This document shows positions 44,279 through 52,949 of a DNA stretch of 55,223 nt, piece by piece. The stretch lies in contig CANJCB010000027.1 of NCBI GenBank assembly GCA_947473305.1, forward strand, positions 1 through 55,223. Reading direction: 5' to 3'. Made by a program: the position numbers and the translations under genes. Below the pieces are notes generated by a model. It was not told where the DNA came from. It did no database searches and saw only the letters and a program-made list of their open reading frames with translations. The DNA is from Rhodospirillales bacterium. Lineage in GTDB: Bacteria > Pseudomonadota > Alphaproteobacteria > ATCC43930 > CGMCC-115725. Within the stretch, counting starts at the first letter, position 1; every line of letters begins with the position of its first letter.

Positions 44279-44978
44279 TGACCGACAGGGTCGAACCCGT
44301 GATGAAGCCCGCTTCGTCAGCCACCAGGAACAGGACCGTCCGGGCAATATCCTCGCCCGTGCCAAGCCGTCCCGCGGGGATTTTGGCGATGATCTTCTCC
44401 AGGATATCGGGCGGCACGGCGCGCACCATCTCCGTGTCCACATAGCCTGGGGCCAGCGTGTTCACCGTGACACCCCGCGCCGCGCCCTCCTGGGCCAGGG
44501 CCTTGGTGAAGCCATGGATGCCCGATTTGGCAGCCGAGTAATTGACCTGGCCGAATTGCCCGCCCTGGCCATTGATCGAGCCCACGTTGACGATGCGGCC
44601 GAAGCGGCGGTCGCGCATCCCCTCGATCACCAGCCGGCACAGGTTGAAGCAGGAGGTGAGGTCGGTATGGAGCACCGCCGACCACTGCTCCGGCGTCATC
44701 TTGTGCAGAGGCACGTCGCGGGTGATGCCGGCATTGTTGACGAGGATCTCGACCGGCCCGTGATCGGCCACGATCTTCTCGATCCCCGCCTTGGAACTCT
44801 CGAAATCCGCAACATCGAACTTATAGGTCGGTATGCCGGTCTCAGCATTGAACCGCCGGGCCGCTTCGTCATTGCCGGCGTAAGTCGCCGCGACCTTATA
44901 CCCAGCTTTCTTGAGCGCTATGGAGATCGCTTGGCCGATGCCGCGCGTCCCACCTGTCACTACGGCTACTCGTGCCAT
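44256..44978 (-). CDS. phaB: Acetoacetyl-CoA reductase
   Basis: A 240-residue short-chain dehydrogenase that makes (R)-3-hydroxybutyryl-CoA with NADPH. TGGTRGIGQ near 8-16, NNAGITRD near 84-91, GSINGQGGQFGQVNYSAAKSG region near 133-153 with catalytic Ser, Tyr and Lys (YSAAK), and VNTLAPGYVDTEMV near 176-189. These are the PhaB hallmarks. It follows phaA by 56 bases. Confidence 0.95.
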   Translation of the reverse strand: MARVAVVTGGTRGIGQAISIALKKAGYKVAATYAGNDEAARRFNAETGIPTYKFDVADFESSKAGIEKIVADHGPVEILVNNAGITRDVPLHKMTPEQWSAVLHTDLTSCFNLCRLVIEGMRDRRFGRIVNVGSINGQGGQFGQVNYSAAKSGIHGFTKALAQEGAARGVTVNTLAPGYVDTEMVRAVPPDILEKIIAKIPAGRLGTGEDIARTVLFLVADEAGFITGSTLSVNGGQHMY

Positions 44979-45034
44979 CGCCGAACTCCTTTAGACGTTT
45001 CCTTCCCGTTTTTATTTTTGGGGAATGGAGCGGG

Positions 45035-46210
45035 TCAGTCCCGCTCCACGCACATCGCAATCCCCATGCCGCCGCCAATGCAAAGAGTGGCGAGACCCTT
45101 CTTCGCGTCCCGCTTCTGCATCTCGTAGAGCAGCGTCGTGATCACGCGCGCACCGGAAGCGCCGATGGGATGGCCGAGCGCGATGGCGCCGCCGTTGACA
45201 TTCACCTTGGCGGGATCGAGGCCCAGGTCCTTGTTGACGGCGCAGGCCTGGGCCGCGAAAGCCTCGTTGGCTTCGATGAGGTCGAGATCCTCGACCTTCC
45301 AGCCCGCGCGTTCCAGCGCCATGCGGCTCGCCGGGATGGGGCCAGAGCCCATGATCGCCGGATCGACGCCCGCCGTCGCCCAGGACACGATCCGGGCCAA
45401 GGGCTTCACGCCGCGCTTGCTCGCTTCCTCGGCGCTCATCAGCACGAGCGCCGCCGCCCCGTCGTTGATCCCGGAGGCGTTACCCGCCGTGACCGTGCCG
45501 TTCTTGTCGAAGGCCGGACGCAGCTTGGCCAGCGAATCCATGGTCACGCCTTGCTTCGGATATTCATCCTCGGTGACGATGGTCTCGCCCTTGCGCGTGA
45601 CGATCTTGACCGGCGCGATCTCGTCCTTGAAGCGGCCCGACTTCTGGGCGGCTTCGGCGCGATTCTGCGAGGTCATCGCGAAATTGTCCTGTTGCTCGCG
45701 GGTGATCTGCCATTTCTGGGCAACATTCTCGGCCGTGTTACCCATGTGATAGCCGTTGAAGGCATCCCAGAGGCCGTCGCGGATCATCGAATCTATCAGC
45801 TCCGCATTGCCCATCTTGGTGCCGTTGCGCATCTGGATGACATGCGGTGCCTGGCTCATGCTCTCCTGGCCGCCGGCCACGACGATCTTGCTGTCGCCGT
45901 TGCGGATCGCCTGGAAGCCGAGGGCCACGGTACGCAGCCCCGAGCCGCAGAGCTGGTTGATCCCATAGGCCGTCACTTCGTAGGGGATGCCCGCGCCGAC
46001 CGCCGCCTGGCGGGCCGGGTTCTGCCCTTCGCCGGCCTGTAGGATCTGGCCCATCACGACCTCGGAGACATCGCCGGGCTCGACATTGGCGCGTCTGAGC
46101 GCCTCGGCGATCGCGACCTGGCCCAGATAATGGGCAGGAACGGAACTCAAACTGCCGCCAAAAGCACCAATCGGCGTGCGGGCGGCGCTGGCGATTACGA
46201 CCTCGGTCAT
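45035..46210 (-). CDS. phaA: Acetyl-CoA acetyltransferase (beta-ketothiolase)
   Basis: A 391-residue thiolase condensing two acetyl-CoA to acetoacetyl-CoA. Nucleophile Cys88 in NQLCGSG, catalytic His in [14 protein letters not shown] near 341-354, and the second Cys in CIGGGMGIA near 377-385. ATG 46210 gives the usual start [15 protein letters not shown]; the frame upstream is not conserved. GAGGAGGGCAC precedes it. First step of PHB synthesis, with phaB downstream. Confidence 0.96.
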   Translation of the reverse strand: MTEVVIASAARTPIGAFGGSLSSVPAHYLGQVAIAEALRRANVEPGDVSEVVMGQILQAGEGQNPARQAAVGAGIPYEVTAYGINQLCGSGLRTVALGFQAIRNGDSKIVVAGGQESMSQAPHVIQMRNGTKMGNAELIDSMIRDGLWDAFNGYHMGNTAENVAQKWQITREQQDNFAMTSQNRAEAAQKSGRFKDEIAPVKIVTRKGETIVTEDEYPKQGVTMDSLAKLRPAFDKNGTVTAGNASGINDGAAALVLMSAEEASKRGVKPLARIVSWATAGVDPAIMGSGPIPASRMALERAGWKVEDLDLIEANEAFAAQACAVNKDLGLDPAKVNVNGGAIALGHPIGASGARVITTLLYEMQKRDAKKGLATLCIGGGMGIAMCVERD

Positions 46211-46296
46211 TGTCTGTGCCCTCCTCGGGGACGGGAAACACGGGATTATTAAACGCTTATATGGGCCTCGCTTGTAAAGCCCCCAAGGCGCTTCGT

Positions 46297-47532
46297 CTAG
46301 GAAACCGGCCCCTGCGCCCGCAGCCAGTCGACGAGCGGCTCCCAGAGCAGCTTTTGCGCCTGGGCGCTTGCTACCATGCCAATGTGACCGAGACGCAACG
46401 GGAAATGATTTCCCGCGGGGAGCAGCCTGCCCAAAACTTCGGCACTGGCAAGGGGAACGATCCGGTCCTGCTGCGAGGTGACGACGAGCGCCGGCCCGTC
46501 GTAGCGGGACGGATCGACCGCGCTTCCCGCGATCCGCCACTTTCCCTGGACGGGCTCATTGGCGCCATACCAGCCTTCGAGACACTCTCGGGCGGCCGGC
46601 AAGGCGAGCGGCACGCCGTCATTGAGCCAATCCTCGAGAGCCACGAACCGACGCGCCGCCTCGCTCTCCTGGTCGAGGTTCGCGAAGCGCGTGAATTTCC
46701 GCACGGCGAGATAGGGATCCAACCCCGTGAAGAAGCTCTGCAGAAGATCGGTCGGGATCTCCCCGAGCGGCCCGCAAGCGGAGCAGATCGCCGGTGAGGC
46801 GGCGCCGAGCAGCCGCGCCTGTTCCGGGCGCTCCGCATGGAAATCCCAAGGTGTGGCGAGCAGAACCAGGGCTCGGATCGACCGGCGCCGGCGTTGCGCC
46901 AGGGCCAGGCCGAGAAGGCCTCCCATGCAATAGCCGAGCAGGATCAAGGGCGCTCCCGTCAGCGCCACGGCGGCCTCCGCGGCGGTATCGAGCCGGCCGG
47001 CCACATAATCGGTGAGGCCAAAGCCGCGCTCCAGGTCCTGGGGTTGGCCCCAATCGATCAGTAAGGGCCGGAACCCCGCTGCCGCGAGAAAGCGCAGGAG
47101 GCTCTGGTCTTCCGCGAGATCCAGCACATAGGCCCGGTTGATCAGAGAGGGCACGACGAGGATCGGGATGCCGCCCCCCGGCGCATAGTCCAGGAGCCGG
47201 GTCGAGCCTTCCTGCCAGACGACCGGGGCTTCGGGCAGGCTTCGCCGATAGGGATGAGCGCGGTAACGCTCCAGCCCGGTCAGGAAAGCATCGGCTTGGG
47301 TGCGAAGCTCCCGGTCCAGCGCCTCGGCGAAGGCCTCATTTCCGACGCCGGCGAGTTGTTCCTGGAGGTCGCGGCCGGCTTCGGCCAGGGCCGGTTTCCA
47401 CGGCAGCAAGCCGGTCTTCAAGAAGGGCGACGCGGCGCGTGAGCTCAGCCAGGCGGAGGTCGCGGTCATCAGGTGCAGCGGCAGCGGGCGCGGACCCAGC
47501 CGCGACGGCGCGCCAGAGGGCCGCGGCGTCAT
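46297..47532 (-). CDS. phaC: Short PHA synthase (PhaC-like, alpha/beta hydrolase fold)
   Basis: A 411-residue protein from ATG 47532 (GTG 47562 and ATG 47469 are in frame). Catalytic residues by motif: Cys202 in LLGYCMGG, the lipase-like box of PHA synthases; Asp356 in SQQDRIVP; His383 in [29 protein letters not shown] near 129-150 is a strong PhaC block. It is much shorter than class I enzymes (about 560-600 residues), closer to the catalytic subunits of class III/IV. Its first ~65 codons overlap the upstream gene in another frame. Confidence 0.85.
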   Translation of the reverse strand: MTPRPSGAPSRLGPRPLPLHLMTATSAWLSSRAASPFLKTGLLPWKPALAEAGRDLQEQLAGVGNEAFAEALDRELRTQADAFLTGLERYRAHPYRRSLPEAPVVWQEGSTRLLDYAPGGGIPILVVPSLINRAYVLDLAEDQSLLRFLAAAGFRPLLIDWGQPQDLERGFGLTDYVAGRLDTAAEAAVALTGAPLILLGYCMGGLLGLALAQRRRRSIRALVLLATPWDFHAERPEQARLLGAASPAICSACGPLGEIPTDLLQSFFTGLDPYLAVRKFTRFANLDQESEAARRFVALEDWLNDGVPLALPAARECLEGWYGANEPVQGKWRIAGSAVDPSRYDGPALVVTSQQDRIVPLASAEVLGRLLPAGNHFPLRLGHIGMVASAQAQKLLWEPLVDWLRAQGPVS

Positions 47533-47701
47533 GGGCGCGCTGGGTTCCTGCGGAGAGACCACCGAGGCCTGCGGTCATGGCGGCGACAATACGGCTCAGA
47601 CCCTCGATAAATTCCGGGTCCGTCGCTGTCGCCGTCAGTTGATCCTGCCATAGTTGTACGTATCGCCTGGCAAGACTCGCAAGGTCCGGGGGTTCCGCCA
47701 T
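47336..47701 (-). CDS. Small PHA-synthase-associated protein (possible second subunit)
   Basis: A 121-residue protein from ATG 47701. The N-terminal part is helical with ARRYVQLWQDQLTATATDP near 10-28; then an Ala-rich stretch; then a leucine-zipper-like helix ([19 protein letters not shown] near 84-102) and a basic tail ending RRRRK. No family is securely recognised. Its place directly before a short phaC, and the coiled-coil end, recall PhaE/PhaR partner subunits of class III/IV synthases; this is inference. It overlaps phaC by 197 bases. Confidence 0.6.
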   Translation of the reverse strand: MAEPPDLASLARRYVQLWQDQLTATATDPEFIEGLSRIVAAMTAGLGGLSAGTQRAHDAAALWRAVAAGSAPAAAAPDDRDLRLAELTRRVALLEDRLAAVETGPGRSRPRPPGTTRRRRK

Positions 47702-47743
47702 GCTGGCGAGTATATCGCACCCGCGTGAAGCTCCTTCAATCTT

Positions 47744-47778
47744 TGCGTTGCACAAATCTTCGGCGTTGCGATGCGGCA
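47744..47778. promoter_or_regulatory. Candidate PhaR operator in the divergent pha region
   Basis: TGCGTTGCACAA (47744-47755) and TGCGATGCGGCA (47767-47778) lie between the divergent phaR gene and the PHA synthase operon. TGC-N3-GCA-type sites are known as PhaR targets, and PhaR represses itself and pha genes in other Alphaproteobacteria. The first site matches that pattern well, the second only in part. Confidence 0.45.
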
Positions 47779-47839
47779 GGGGAGCCGTAAAGATGCTATG
47801 GTCACGTCAACGACAAGCAGGCGGCATCCGGGAAGGCAC

Positions 47840-48436
47840 ATGTCAATGAATCAAGCTAGCGGCAGCGAAAAGCCTCCGGTCGTGATCAAGAAATATGCAA
47901 ACCGCAGGCTCTATAACACCTCGACCAGCAGCTACGTCACGCTCGACGACCTGAGCACCATGGTCAAGGCTGGCGAAAATTTCGTCGTCTTCGACGCCAA
48001 GACGGGTGACGAGATCACCCGGGGCGTCCTGACGCAGATCATCGTGGAGGAAGAGCAGAAAGGCCAGAACCTCCTTCCGATCAGCTTCCTGCGCCAGCTT
48101 ATCGCGCTTTATGGCGACAGCATGCAATGGCTGGTGCCGCGCTATCTGGAGCACGCCATGAGTTCCTTTGCGCATAACCAGGATCAGATGCGCAAGAACC
48201 TGCAGGAGACTTTCGGCGGCCTCTTCCCCTTCGGCCAGTTCGAGGAGATGAGCAAGCAGAACCTGGCGCTCTTCGAGAAGACCATGAAGATGTTCACGCC
48301 CTTCCCCGAACAGGGCAAGGTCGCTGAGACGCCCGCCGCGACCGAAATACCCGAGTCGAAAAGCGGTATTCAGGAGCTGACGGATCGGCTCAATGCGCTG
48401 CAGAAGCAGATCGAGGATCTGAAAAACAAAGGCTGA
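47840..48436 (+). CDS. phaR: Polyhydroxyalkanoate synthesis repressor PhaR
   Basis: A 198-residue regulator. N-terminal DNA-binding PHB_acc_N domain: VIKKYANRRLYNTSTSSYVTLDDL near 14-37. PHB-accumulation domain(s) follow: LTQIIVEEEQKGQNLLPISFLRQLI near 57-81. The C-terminus is helical with a final coiled coil (LTDRLNALQKQIEDLK). ATG 47840 has GGAAGGCAC before it. It senses PHB granules and releases DNA when PHB is present, as known from Cupriavidus and Paracoccus. Confidence 0.95.
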   Translation: MSMNQASGSEKPPVVIKKYANRRLYNTSTSSYVTLDDLSTMVKAGENFVVFDAKTGDEITRGVLTQIIVEEEQKGQNLLPISFLRQLIALYGDSMQWLVPRYLEHAMSSFAHNQDQMRKNLQETFGGLFPFGQFEEMSKQNLALFEKTMKMFTPFPEQGKVAETPAATEIPESKSGIQELTDRLNALQKQIEDLKNKG

Positions 48437-48470
48437 TCGCTCCCGAGGGAGCTGATCTCAGGCGATCAGC
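48432..48470. terminator. Nested palindrome between convergent phaR and GGDEF-EAL genes
   Basis: GCTGATCGC (48432-48440) pairs perfectly with GCGATCAGC (48462-48470), and CTCCC-GA-GGGAG lies inside. The arms include the last codons of both converging genes. This can act as a two-way terminator, although no T run is present. Confidence 0.45.
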
Positions 48471-50158
48471 GCGGTGCCGGCGAGGCTCGTCGCCGGTTCG
48501 GTAAGCCAGACCCGCTCTAAGCTCGGCCTGCCGAAGTAATAACCTTGCAGATATTGGATGCCCTCCGCCCGCAGGATCGCGGCCTCATGGGCCGTCTCCA
48601 CGCATTCGGCGACCGTGGTTAGCCCGAAGCCATTGGCAAGCCCCGCGAGATGGCGCAGGAACACAAGATTGTCGTGGCTCTCCGCCAGGTTGCGCACGAA
48701 GGAGCCGTCGATCTTGACCGTATCGACCGCAAGCTTCTGGAGATGGCGGAGCGAGGTGAAGCCCGCCCCGAAATCGTCAAGCGCCACGCGGCAGCCCAAT
48801 TCCCGCAGGGTTTCGACGAAGCGGGCGGATTCGTCGATATCGTAGAGCGCCGCCGTTTCGGTGATTTCCACGACAAGGCGGCGGGCAACCTCCGGACGGT
48901 CGCGCAGCAGGGCCACCACGGCGCGCAGCCAGGACCGGTCGGTCGCGGTCAGCCCCGAAATATTGAAGCCGAGCGTGACGGTCGGATGGGCGGCCGCCTC
49001 GGCGATGGCCCTCTCCAGCACATAGCGGTCGATGAGGCGGATGAAGCCAAACTGCTCGATCGCCGGCACGAATTCCCCGGCGGAGATGACCCGGCCGTCT
49101 TCGCCGATCATCCGCAGCAGGCATTCATAGTAGTCGACCGCGCCGGTCGATCCCACCACGGGCTGGAAGGCGAAAACCAGGCGATCCTGCTTCAGCGCGC
49201 GCTGCACCCGGTCGCCGAGCGCCATGCCCACCCGCTGCTGCCGGCGCGTCTCTTCCGAGGCGTGATAGAGAGAGAAACAGTCGCGGCCGGCGCGCTTCGC
49301 CTCGGCCAGCGCCGATTCCGCCCGGGCCATGACCTCATAAGCGGTCTTCGCCTGCTCGGGGAAGGTCGCGCCGCCGATGGAGACGGTCACATAGACGGGA
49401 CCGCCCGCGGTTGGGATCGGCACGCGGCTGATCGCCGCCAGGATCTTCTCGGCCGCCGTATGGACATTCGCCTCGGGGCAACTGCCGAGCACGATGCCGA
49501 AGCGATCCCCGCTCACGCGCCCGATCGTATCGCTGAACCTGAGACAGCGGTCGAGCCGGCGGCCGACCTCGATGATCACCGCATCCGCCGCCTCATAACC
49601 GAAAGCCTCGTTGACCGAGGTGAGCTTGTCGATGCCCACGGCCAGATAGGCCCCGCACGTCCCCGTGCGCTGGCTATAGGCCACCACATGATCGAGCGCC
49701 TCGCGCAGCCGGGTCTTGTTGAAATGGCCGGTCAGCTCGTCGAAATTCGCGAGTTGCTGAAGTTTCTGCTCCTGCGCCTTGCGATTGGTGATGGGCCTGA
49801 GGATGCCGAAAAAGCGGAAGGGACGGCCCGCGGCATCCCGTTCCACTCCGCCGCGATCCTGGACCCAGGCAGTCGTTCCCCCCGGCACCACGATGCGGTA
49901 TTCGCATTCATAGGGACCGCCGTCGCCGAAATGGGAGTCGAGCCGTTCCTGGCGGATGATCAGATCCTCCCCGCTTATGCGCTGGGAGAAAAGCCTGCCG
50001 TGGGAGATGGCTTTGACGTCGGTGATCCGGAAAAGCTCCGCTGCGGGGCCGGTCCAGGCGATCAGGTCGCTGCCGAGGTCCCACTCGTAGGCCACATCGC
50101 CAGCCGCTGTCAGCGCGGCCAGCAAATTCGTCAATGTGTCGGTCCGCTCAAAGGACAT
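48458..50158 (-). CDS. PAS-GGDEF-EAL protein, probable c-di-GMP phosphodiesterase
   Basis: A 566-residue protein without membrane segments. PAS fold about 15-125, GGDEF domain about 135-300, EAL domain about 315-555. The GGDEF motif reads SGDRF (216-220), so cyclase activity is unlikely. The EAL motif reads ECL (345-347) but keeps its Glu345, and the other catalytic residues are present: Asn399 (FNISG), Glu431 (EITE), Asp461-Asp462 (DDFGAG), Lys482 (VKIDGSF), Glu518 (AECVE) and Gln538 (LQGYYFGRP). It therefore probably degrades c-di-GMP, with the GGDEF domain as a possible GTP sensor. Confidence 0.9.
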   Translation of the reverse strand: MSFERTDTLTNLLAALTAAGDVAYEWDLGSDLIAWTGPAAELFRITDVKAISHGRLFSQRISGEDLIIRQERLDSHFGDGGPYECEYRIVVPGGTTAWVQDRGGVERDAAGRPFRFFGILRPITNRKAQEQKLQQLANFDELTGHFNKTRLREALDHVVAYSQRTGTCGAYLAVGIDKLTSVNEAFGYEAADAVIIEVGRRLDRCLRFSDTIGRVSGDRFGIVLGSCPEANVHTAAEKILAAISRVPIPTAGGPVYVTVSIGGATFPEQAKTAYEVMARAESALAEAKRAGRDCFSLYHASEETRRQQRVGMALGDRVQRALKQDRLVFAFQPVVGSTGAVDYYECLLRMIGEDGRVISAGEFVPAIEQFGFIRLIDRYVLERAIAEAAAHPTVTLGFNISGLTATDRSWLRAVVALLRDRPEVARRLVVEITETAALYDIDESARFVETLRELGCRVALDDFGAGFTSLRHLQKLAVDTVKIDGSFVRNLAESHDNLVFLRHLAGLANGFGLTTVAECVETAHEAAILRAEGIQYLQGYYFGRPSLERVWLTEPATSLAGTALIA

Positions 50159-50287
50159 GATGCCTCGAACCCCTGTCGATTCCTGTCACGACGAGCCGGA
50201 ATCGCCCCTACCTGCGATCGAAGGTGAGCGAAAAAACTTTAGGAAAGATAAATGACTTAACCAAGCGCGGCGGTACCACGCCCCTCT

Positions 50288-51088
50288 TCAGGATGGGGTA
50301 TGCGCCTCAAGAAAGGGGAGAACCGCATTGTTGAAGGCGCGCCCGACAACCTGGATGAAGTTATGCCCGCCCTGGGGGAAGAACTTGGCTTCGGCGCCCG
50401 GGATGAGACGGGCGAGTTCCTCGGAGAAATAGGCCGGGGTGATGATGTCGTCCTGGGCGCAGGTCACGAGCGTCGGCGTCTTGATCCGTCCCAGGTCCGC
50501 CGTTCGGTCAAACGCCAGGATCGCGTCGATGCGGCTGTTGATGATCTCCGGCGCGGAGAGGGTCGCCAGCGCCTGCGCCTCTAATTGACGCGCCTTCTCG
50601 TTATTCTTGGCGATCCAGAAGGGGGGATAGAAGAAGAGGGTCGTCGCCTCGACATAGGCCTCCGGCCCCTGGTTCTTCAGGAGGTTCTTGCGCAGGCCGT
50701 AGCAGCGGCGGGAATAGGCATCCGCCTTGGTCCAGCATCCGGCCAGCACCATGCTCGCGAGCCGCTTCGGGTGCTCGAGCGCCAGGATCTGGGCCATGGC
50801 GCCGCCGGTCGAATGGCCCACAAGATGGGCCTTCTCGATCTCCAGCGCGTCCATGAGGCGGACGACATCGTCGGCCATGCGCTCCATCGTGTAGGAAATC
50901 CGGCTGTGATCGCTTTCCCCGACGCCCCGCTGGTCGAAGGCGATGGTATCGAACTTCTTGGAGAAGGCGGGGATCTGCTCGCGCCAGAAAGACGCGTGGC
51001 CGGCAAGGCCGGCGACGAAGATCACCGGGAATCCGGCCCCGTGTCGCTCGTAGTGCAGATGACAATCGCCGATCGAGATACGCGGCAT
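50288..51088 (-). CDS. RutD-like alpha/beta hydrolase
   Basis: A 266-residue hydrolase. Nucleophile Ser in LVGHSTGGAMAQ near 88-99, oxyanion region VIFVAGLAGHASFWREQI near 22-39, FDQRGVGESDHS near 51-62, Asp in CAQDDIITP near 213-221 and His in GGHNFI near 240-245. The cap segment with YSRRCYGLRKNLL and EAYVEATTLFFYPPFWI is very like RutD of pyrimidine degradation, which has the same length. No other rut gene is near, so the substrate stays open. ATG 51088 is the conserved start. Confidence 0.85.
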   Translation of the reverse strand: MPRISIGDCHLHYERHGAGFPVIFVAGLAGHASFWREQIPAFSKKFDTIAFDQRGVGESDHSRISYTMERMADDVVRLMDALEIEKAHLVGHSTGGAMAQILALEHPKRLASMVLAGCWTKADAYSRRCYGLRKNLLKNQGPEAYVEATTLFFYPPFWIAKNNEKARQLEAQALATLSAPEIINSRIDAILAFDRTADLGRIKTPTLVTCAQDDIITPAYFSEELARLIPGAEAKFFPQGGHNFIQVVGRAFNNAVLPFLEAHTPS

Positions 51089-51498
51089 GGGCTTATGGGG
51101 GCCTGCTGGAACGCCACAGTTTCCGCTCGTTAGCATCCGCCGTTACCGCTGTCAAACGGCTCGGGAGGAGGCCTGCCATGCAGGAACTGCACGGGGGCCT
51201 TGGATGGGCATTTTGCTTAAGCCACAAAATTATCCTCGGAGGCCGAACTTGCAAAACTTCCAATGATCAATATGTGACTGCGAAGCGATCCATTTTCGCG
51301 TCAGGTCTAGACGAGAGGAAACGCCGAAGCGCTTGCCTCCGTTGGAAAATTCTTACCTTTCAGCTTTGTAATTAGGCTTGATTATTTTTTGAGCAATAAT
51401 GCGGCCTTAAGAATACCGTGGTTAAAGTAACGCATTTCGTGCACAATCCTGCATAAAGGTAAGATCAACTTCCCTTATGTCTTACGAGAGACTCCCCT
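51089..51498. other. 410-base AT-richer gap without a convincing gene
   Basis: Lower in GC than its flanks from about 51200 on. The only open frame (51178-51375) encodes a Cys/Arg/Lys-rich peptide with no family resemblance and no good ribosome site. ATTATT (51381-51386) and AATAAT (51395-51400) form a small inverted repeat. The 3' part must hold the promoter of the gene at 51499. Nothing else is recognised. Confidence 0.5.
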
Positions 51499-52206
51499 AT
51501 GACATCTGAAATACCGTCCGGTGCGATGGTACGTTTAATCGCTAAAGTGTTGAGCAGCCGCAATACCGAAATAAGCGAAGTTTCCGCGGTGATCGACACC
51601 ATCTATACAGCGTTGAACGACCGTGATCGGGTTCCCGTCGAAATGGCTCCCGCAGCTGCGGTCGAAGCCCCCCGCAAGCGTCGGGGCCGGCCGCCGGGAT
51701 CGACCAATCGGAAGACCCAGCTCCGCCCGGCTTTCATGGAACCGACCGCTGCAGTCCAAGCCCCGCCCCCCGCGCCGAGCTTGCTCCGACGGGCGGATAT
51801 GGTCCATTCGGAGCCTGAAGCGCCGGCAAAGGTCGATAGCGCGCAGCGGCTGATCCGGGGTGTGATCAAGTGGTACGACGGGCGCACCGGCAAGGGGTCG
51901 GTCAGGTTGCCCGGTTCAGGCGATGTCGCGATCGACGCCGGCCATCTCACAAGGTCCGGCCTGTCCCGCCTCTATCCGGGGCAGGAAATCGAAGCCTCGA
52001 TCCACGGCGCCGGAGATACGGTCGAGATCGATCGGATGACGCTCATCGGCGGGCCGCAATCCGAGCGCCCCATCGAGGCCGGCCCGATCGCCGTGCGGCG
52101 CAATACCAAGCTTGTCATGGTCGAGATGAAGCGCGATTCCTTGCGCCGCGTCGCCGCCCGGGCAGAGGCCGAGCATATCTTGGGGCCGGGAACGCCCGCC
52201 CGATAA
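51499..52206 (+). CDS. MucR-like N-terminus, AT-hook and degenerate cold-shock domain protein
   Basis: A 235-residue, probably DNA-binding protein. Residues 8-40 (AMVRLIAKVLSSRNTEISEV...IYTAL) resemble the N-terminal helix pair of MucR/Ros regulators. A basic RRGRPPGSTNRK (61-72) contains the GRP core of an AT-hook. Residues 118-183 look like a cold-shock domain (IRGVIKWYDGRTGKGSVRL, then GDVAIDAGHLTRSGLSRLYPGQ) but lack the aromatic residues of the RNP1 and RNP2 motifs (KGSVRL, DVAIDA). The MucR zinc finger is absent. A chromatin-type or transcription regulator is inferred; alone in its transcription unit. Confidence 0.68.
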   Translation: MTSEIPSGAMVRLIAKVLSSRNTEISEVSAVIDTIYTALNDRDRVPVEMAPAAAVEAPRKRRGRPPGSTNRKTQLRPAFMEPTAAVQAPPPAPSLLRRADMVHSEPEAPAKVDSAQRLIRGVIKWYDGRTGKGSVRLPGSGDVAIDAGHLTRSGLSRLYPGQEIEASIHGAGDTVEIDRMTLIGGPQSERPIEAGPIAVRRNTKLVMVEMKRDSLRRVAARAEAEHILGPGTPAR

Positions 52207-52265
52207 CCACCGCTTGTCCCCGCATCGGTTCCCCCCGATGATGAGAGCCTGATTTGGAGGCTCCC

Positions 52266-52946
52266 ATGACTGAAACAGCCTTGATCGTCGGCGCCGGCAG
52301 CGGCCTCAGCGCCTCGCTGGCCCGGCTTTTCGCCAAAGAGGGCATGCGGGTGGCGATGGCGGCCCGGGAACCCGGCAAGCTCGCCGCTCTCGCCACGGAG
52401 ACGAAGGCCACAGCCTATCGCTGCGATGCCAGCGAGCGGGGCGAGGTGGAAGCCCTTTTCAAGTCGATGGACCGGGACTTCGGCGCCCCGGACATCGTCG
52501 TCTACAACCCGTCGTTCCGGACCCGAGGGGCCTTCGTGGATCTCGATCCCGACCTCGTCCTCAAAACCCTGCTGGTCACCTGCCACGGCGGGTTTCTGGT
52601 CGCCCAGCAGGCGGCCAAGCGCATGGTGGAAAAGGGATCGGGCTCGATCCAGCTCACCGGCGCCTCGGCCAGCGTCAAGGGCTATGCCCAGTCCGCGCCC
52701 TTCGCCATGGGGAAATTCGGCCTGCGCGGCCTGGCCCAGAGCATGGCGCGGGAACTGGCGCCCAAGAACATCCATGTCGCGCATTTCGTCATCGACGGCG
52801 GCATCCGCGAGGAAGGCCGGGACCGGGGGCCGGATGGGCTCTTGGAGCCCGACGCCATCGCCGAGTCCTACCTCCAGGTCCACCGCCAGCATCGCAGCGC
52901 CTGGACCTGGGAGATGGAACTGCGGCCCTGGACGGAGAATTTCTGA
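52266..52946 (+). CDS. SDR-family protein lacking the catalytic Tyr
   Basis: A 226-residue Rossmann-fold protein. The nucleotide-binding motif is LIVGAGSGLSASLARLF near 7-23. The YxxxK motif is replaced: the segment reads FAMGK near 152-156, with Phe for Tyr and Lys kept. LRGLAQSMARELAPKNIHVAH near 160-180 is typical of this SDR branch. Several related proteins share the F, so this is probably a subfamily trait, with altered or no oxidoreductase activity. TTGGAGGC precedes the ATG. Confidence 0.82.
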   Translation: MTETALIVGAGSGLSASLARLFAKEGMRVAMAAREPGKLAALATETKATAYRCDASERGEVEALFKSMDRDFGAPDIVVYNPSFRTRGAFVDLDPDLVLKTLLVTCHGGFLVAQQAAKRMVEKGSGSIQLTGASASVKGYAQSAPFAMGKFGLRGLAQSMARELAPKNIHVAHFVIDGGIREEGRDRGPDGLLEPDAIAESYLQVHRQHRSAWTWEMELRPWTENF

Positions 52947-52949
52947 CGT

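Noticed and set aside
51178-51375. 65-residue plus-strand frame in the gap before the AT-hook gene
   Set aside because: No ribosome site, odd composition and no family resemblance; kept only as a note in the gap entry.
51439-51446. GTGCACAA, one half of the etfB palindrome, upstream of the AT-hook gene
   Set aside because: Only one half-site matches and eight bases occur easily by chance.
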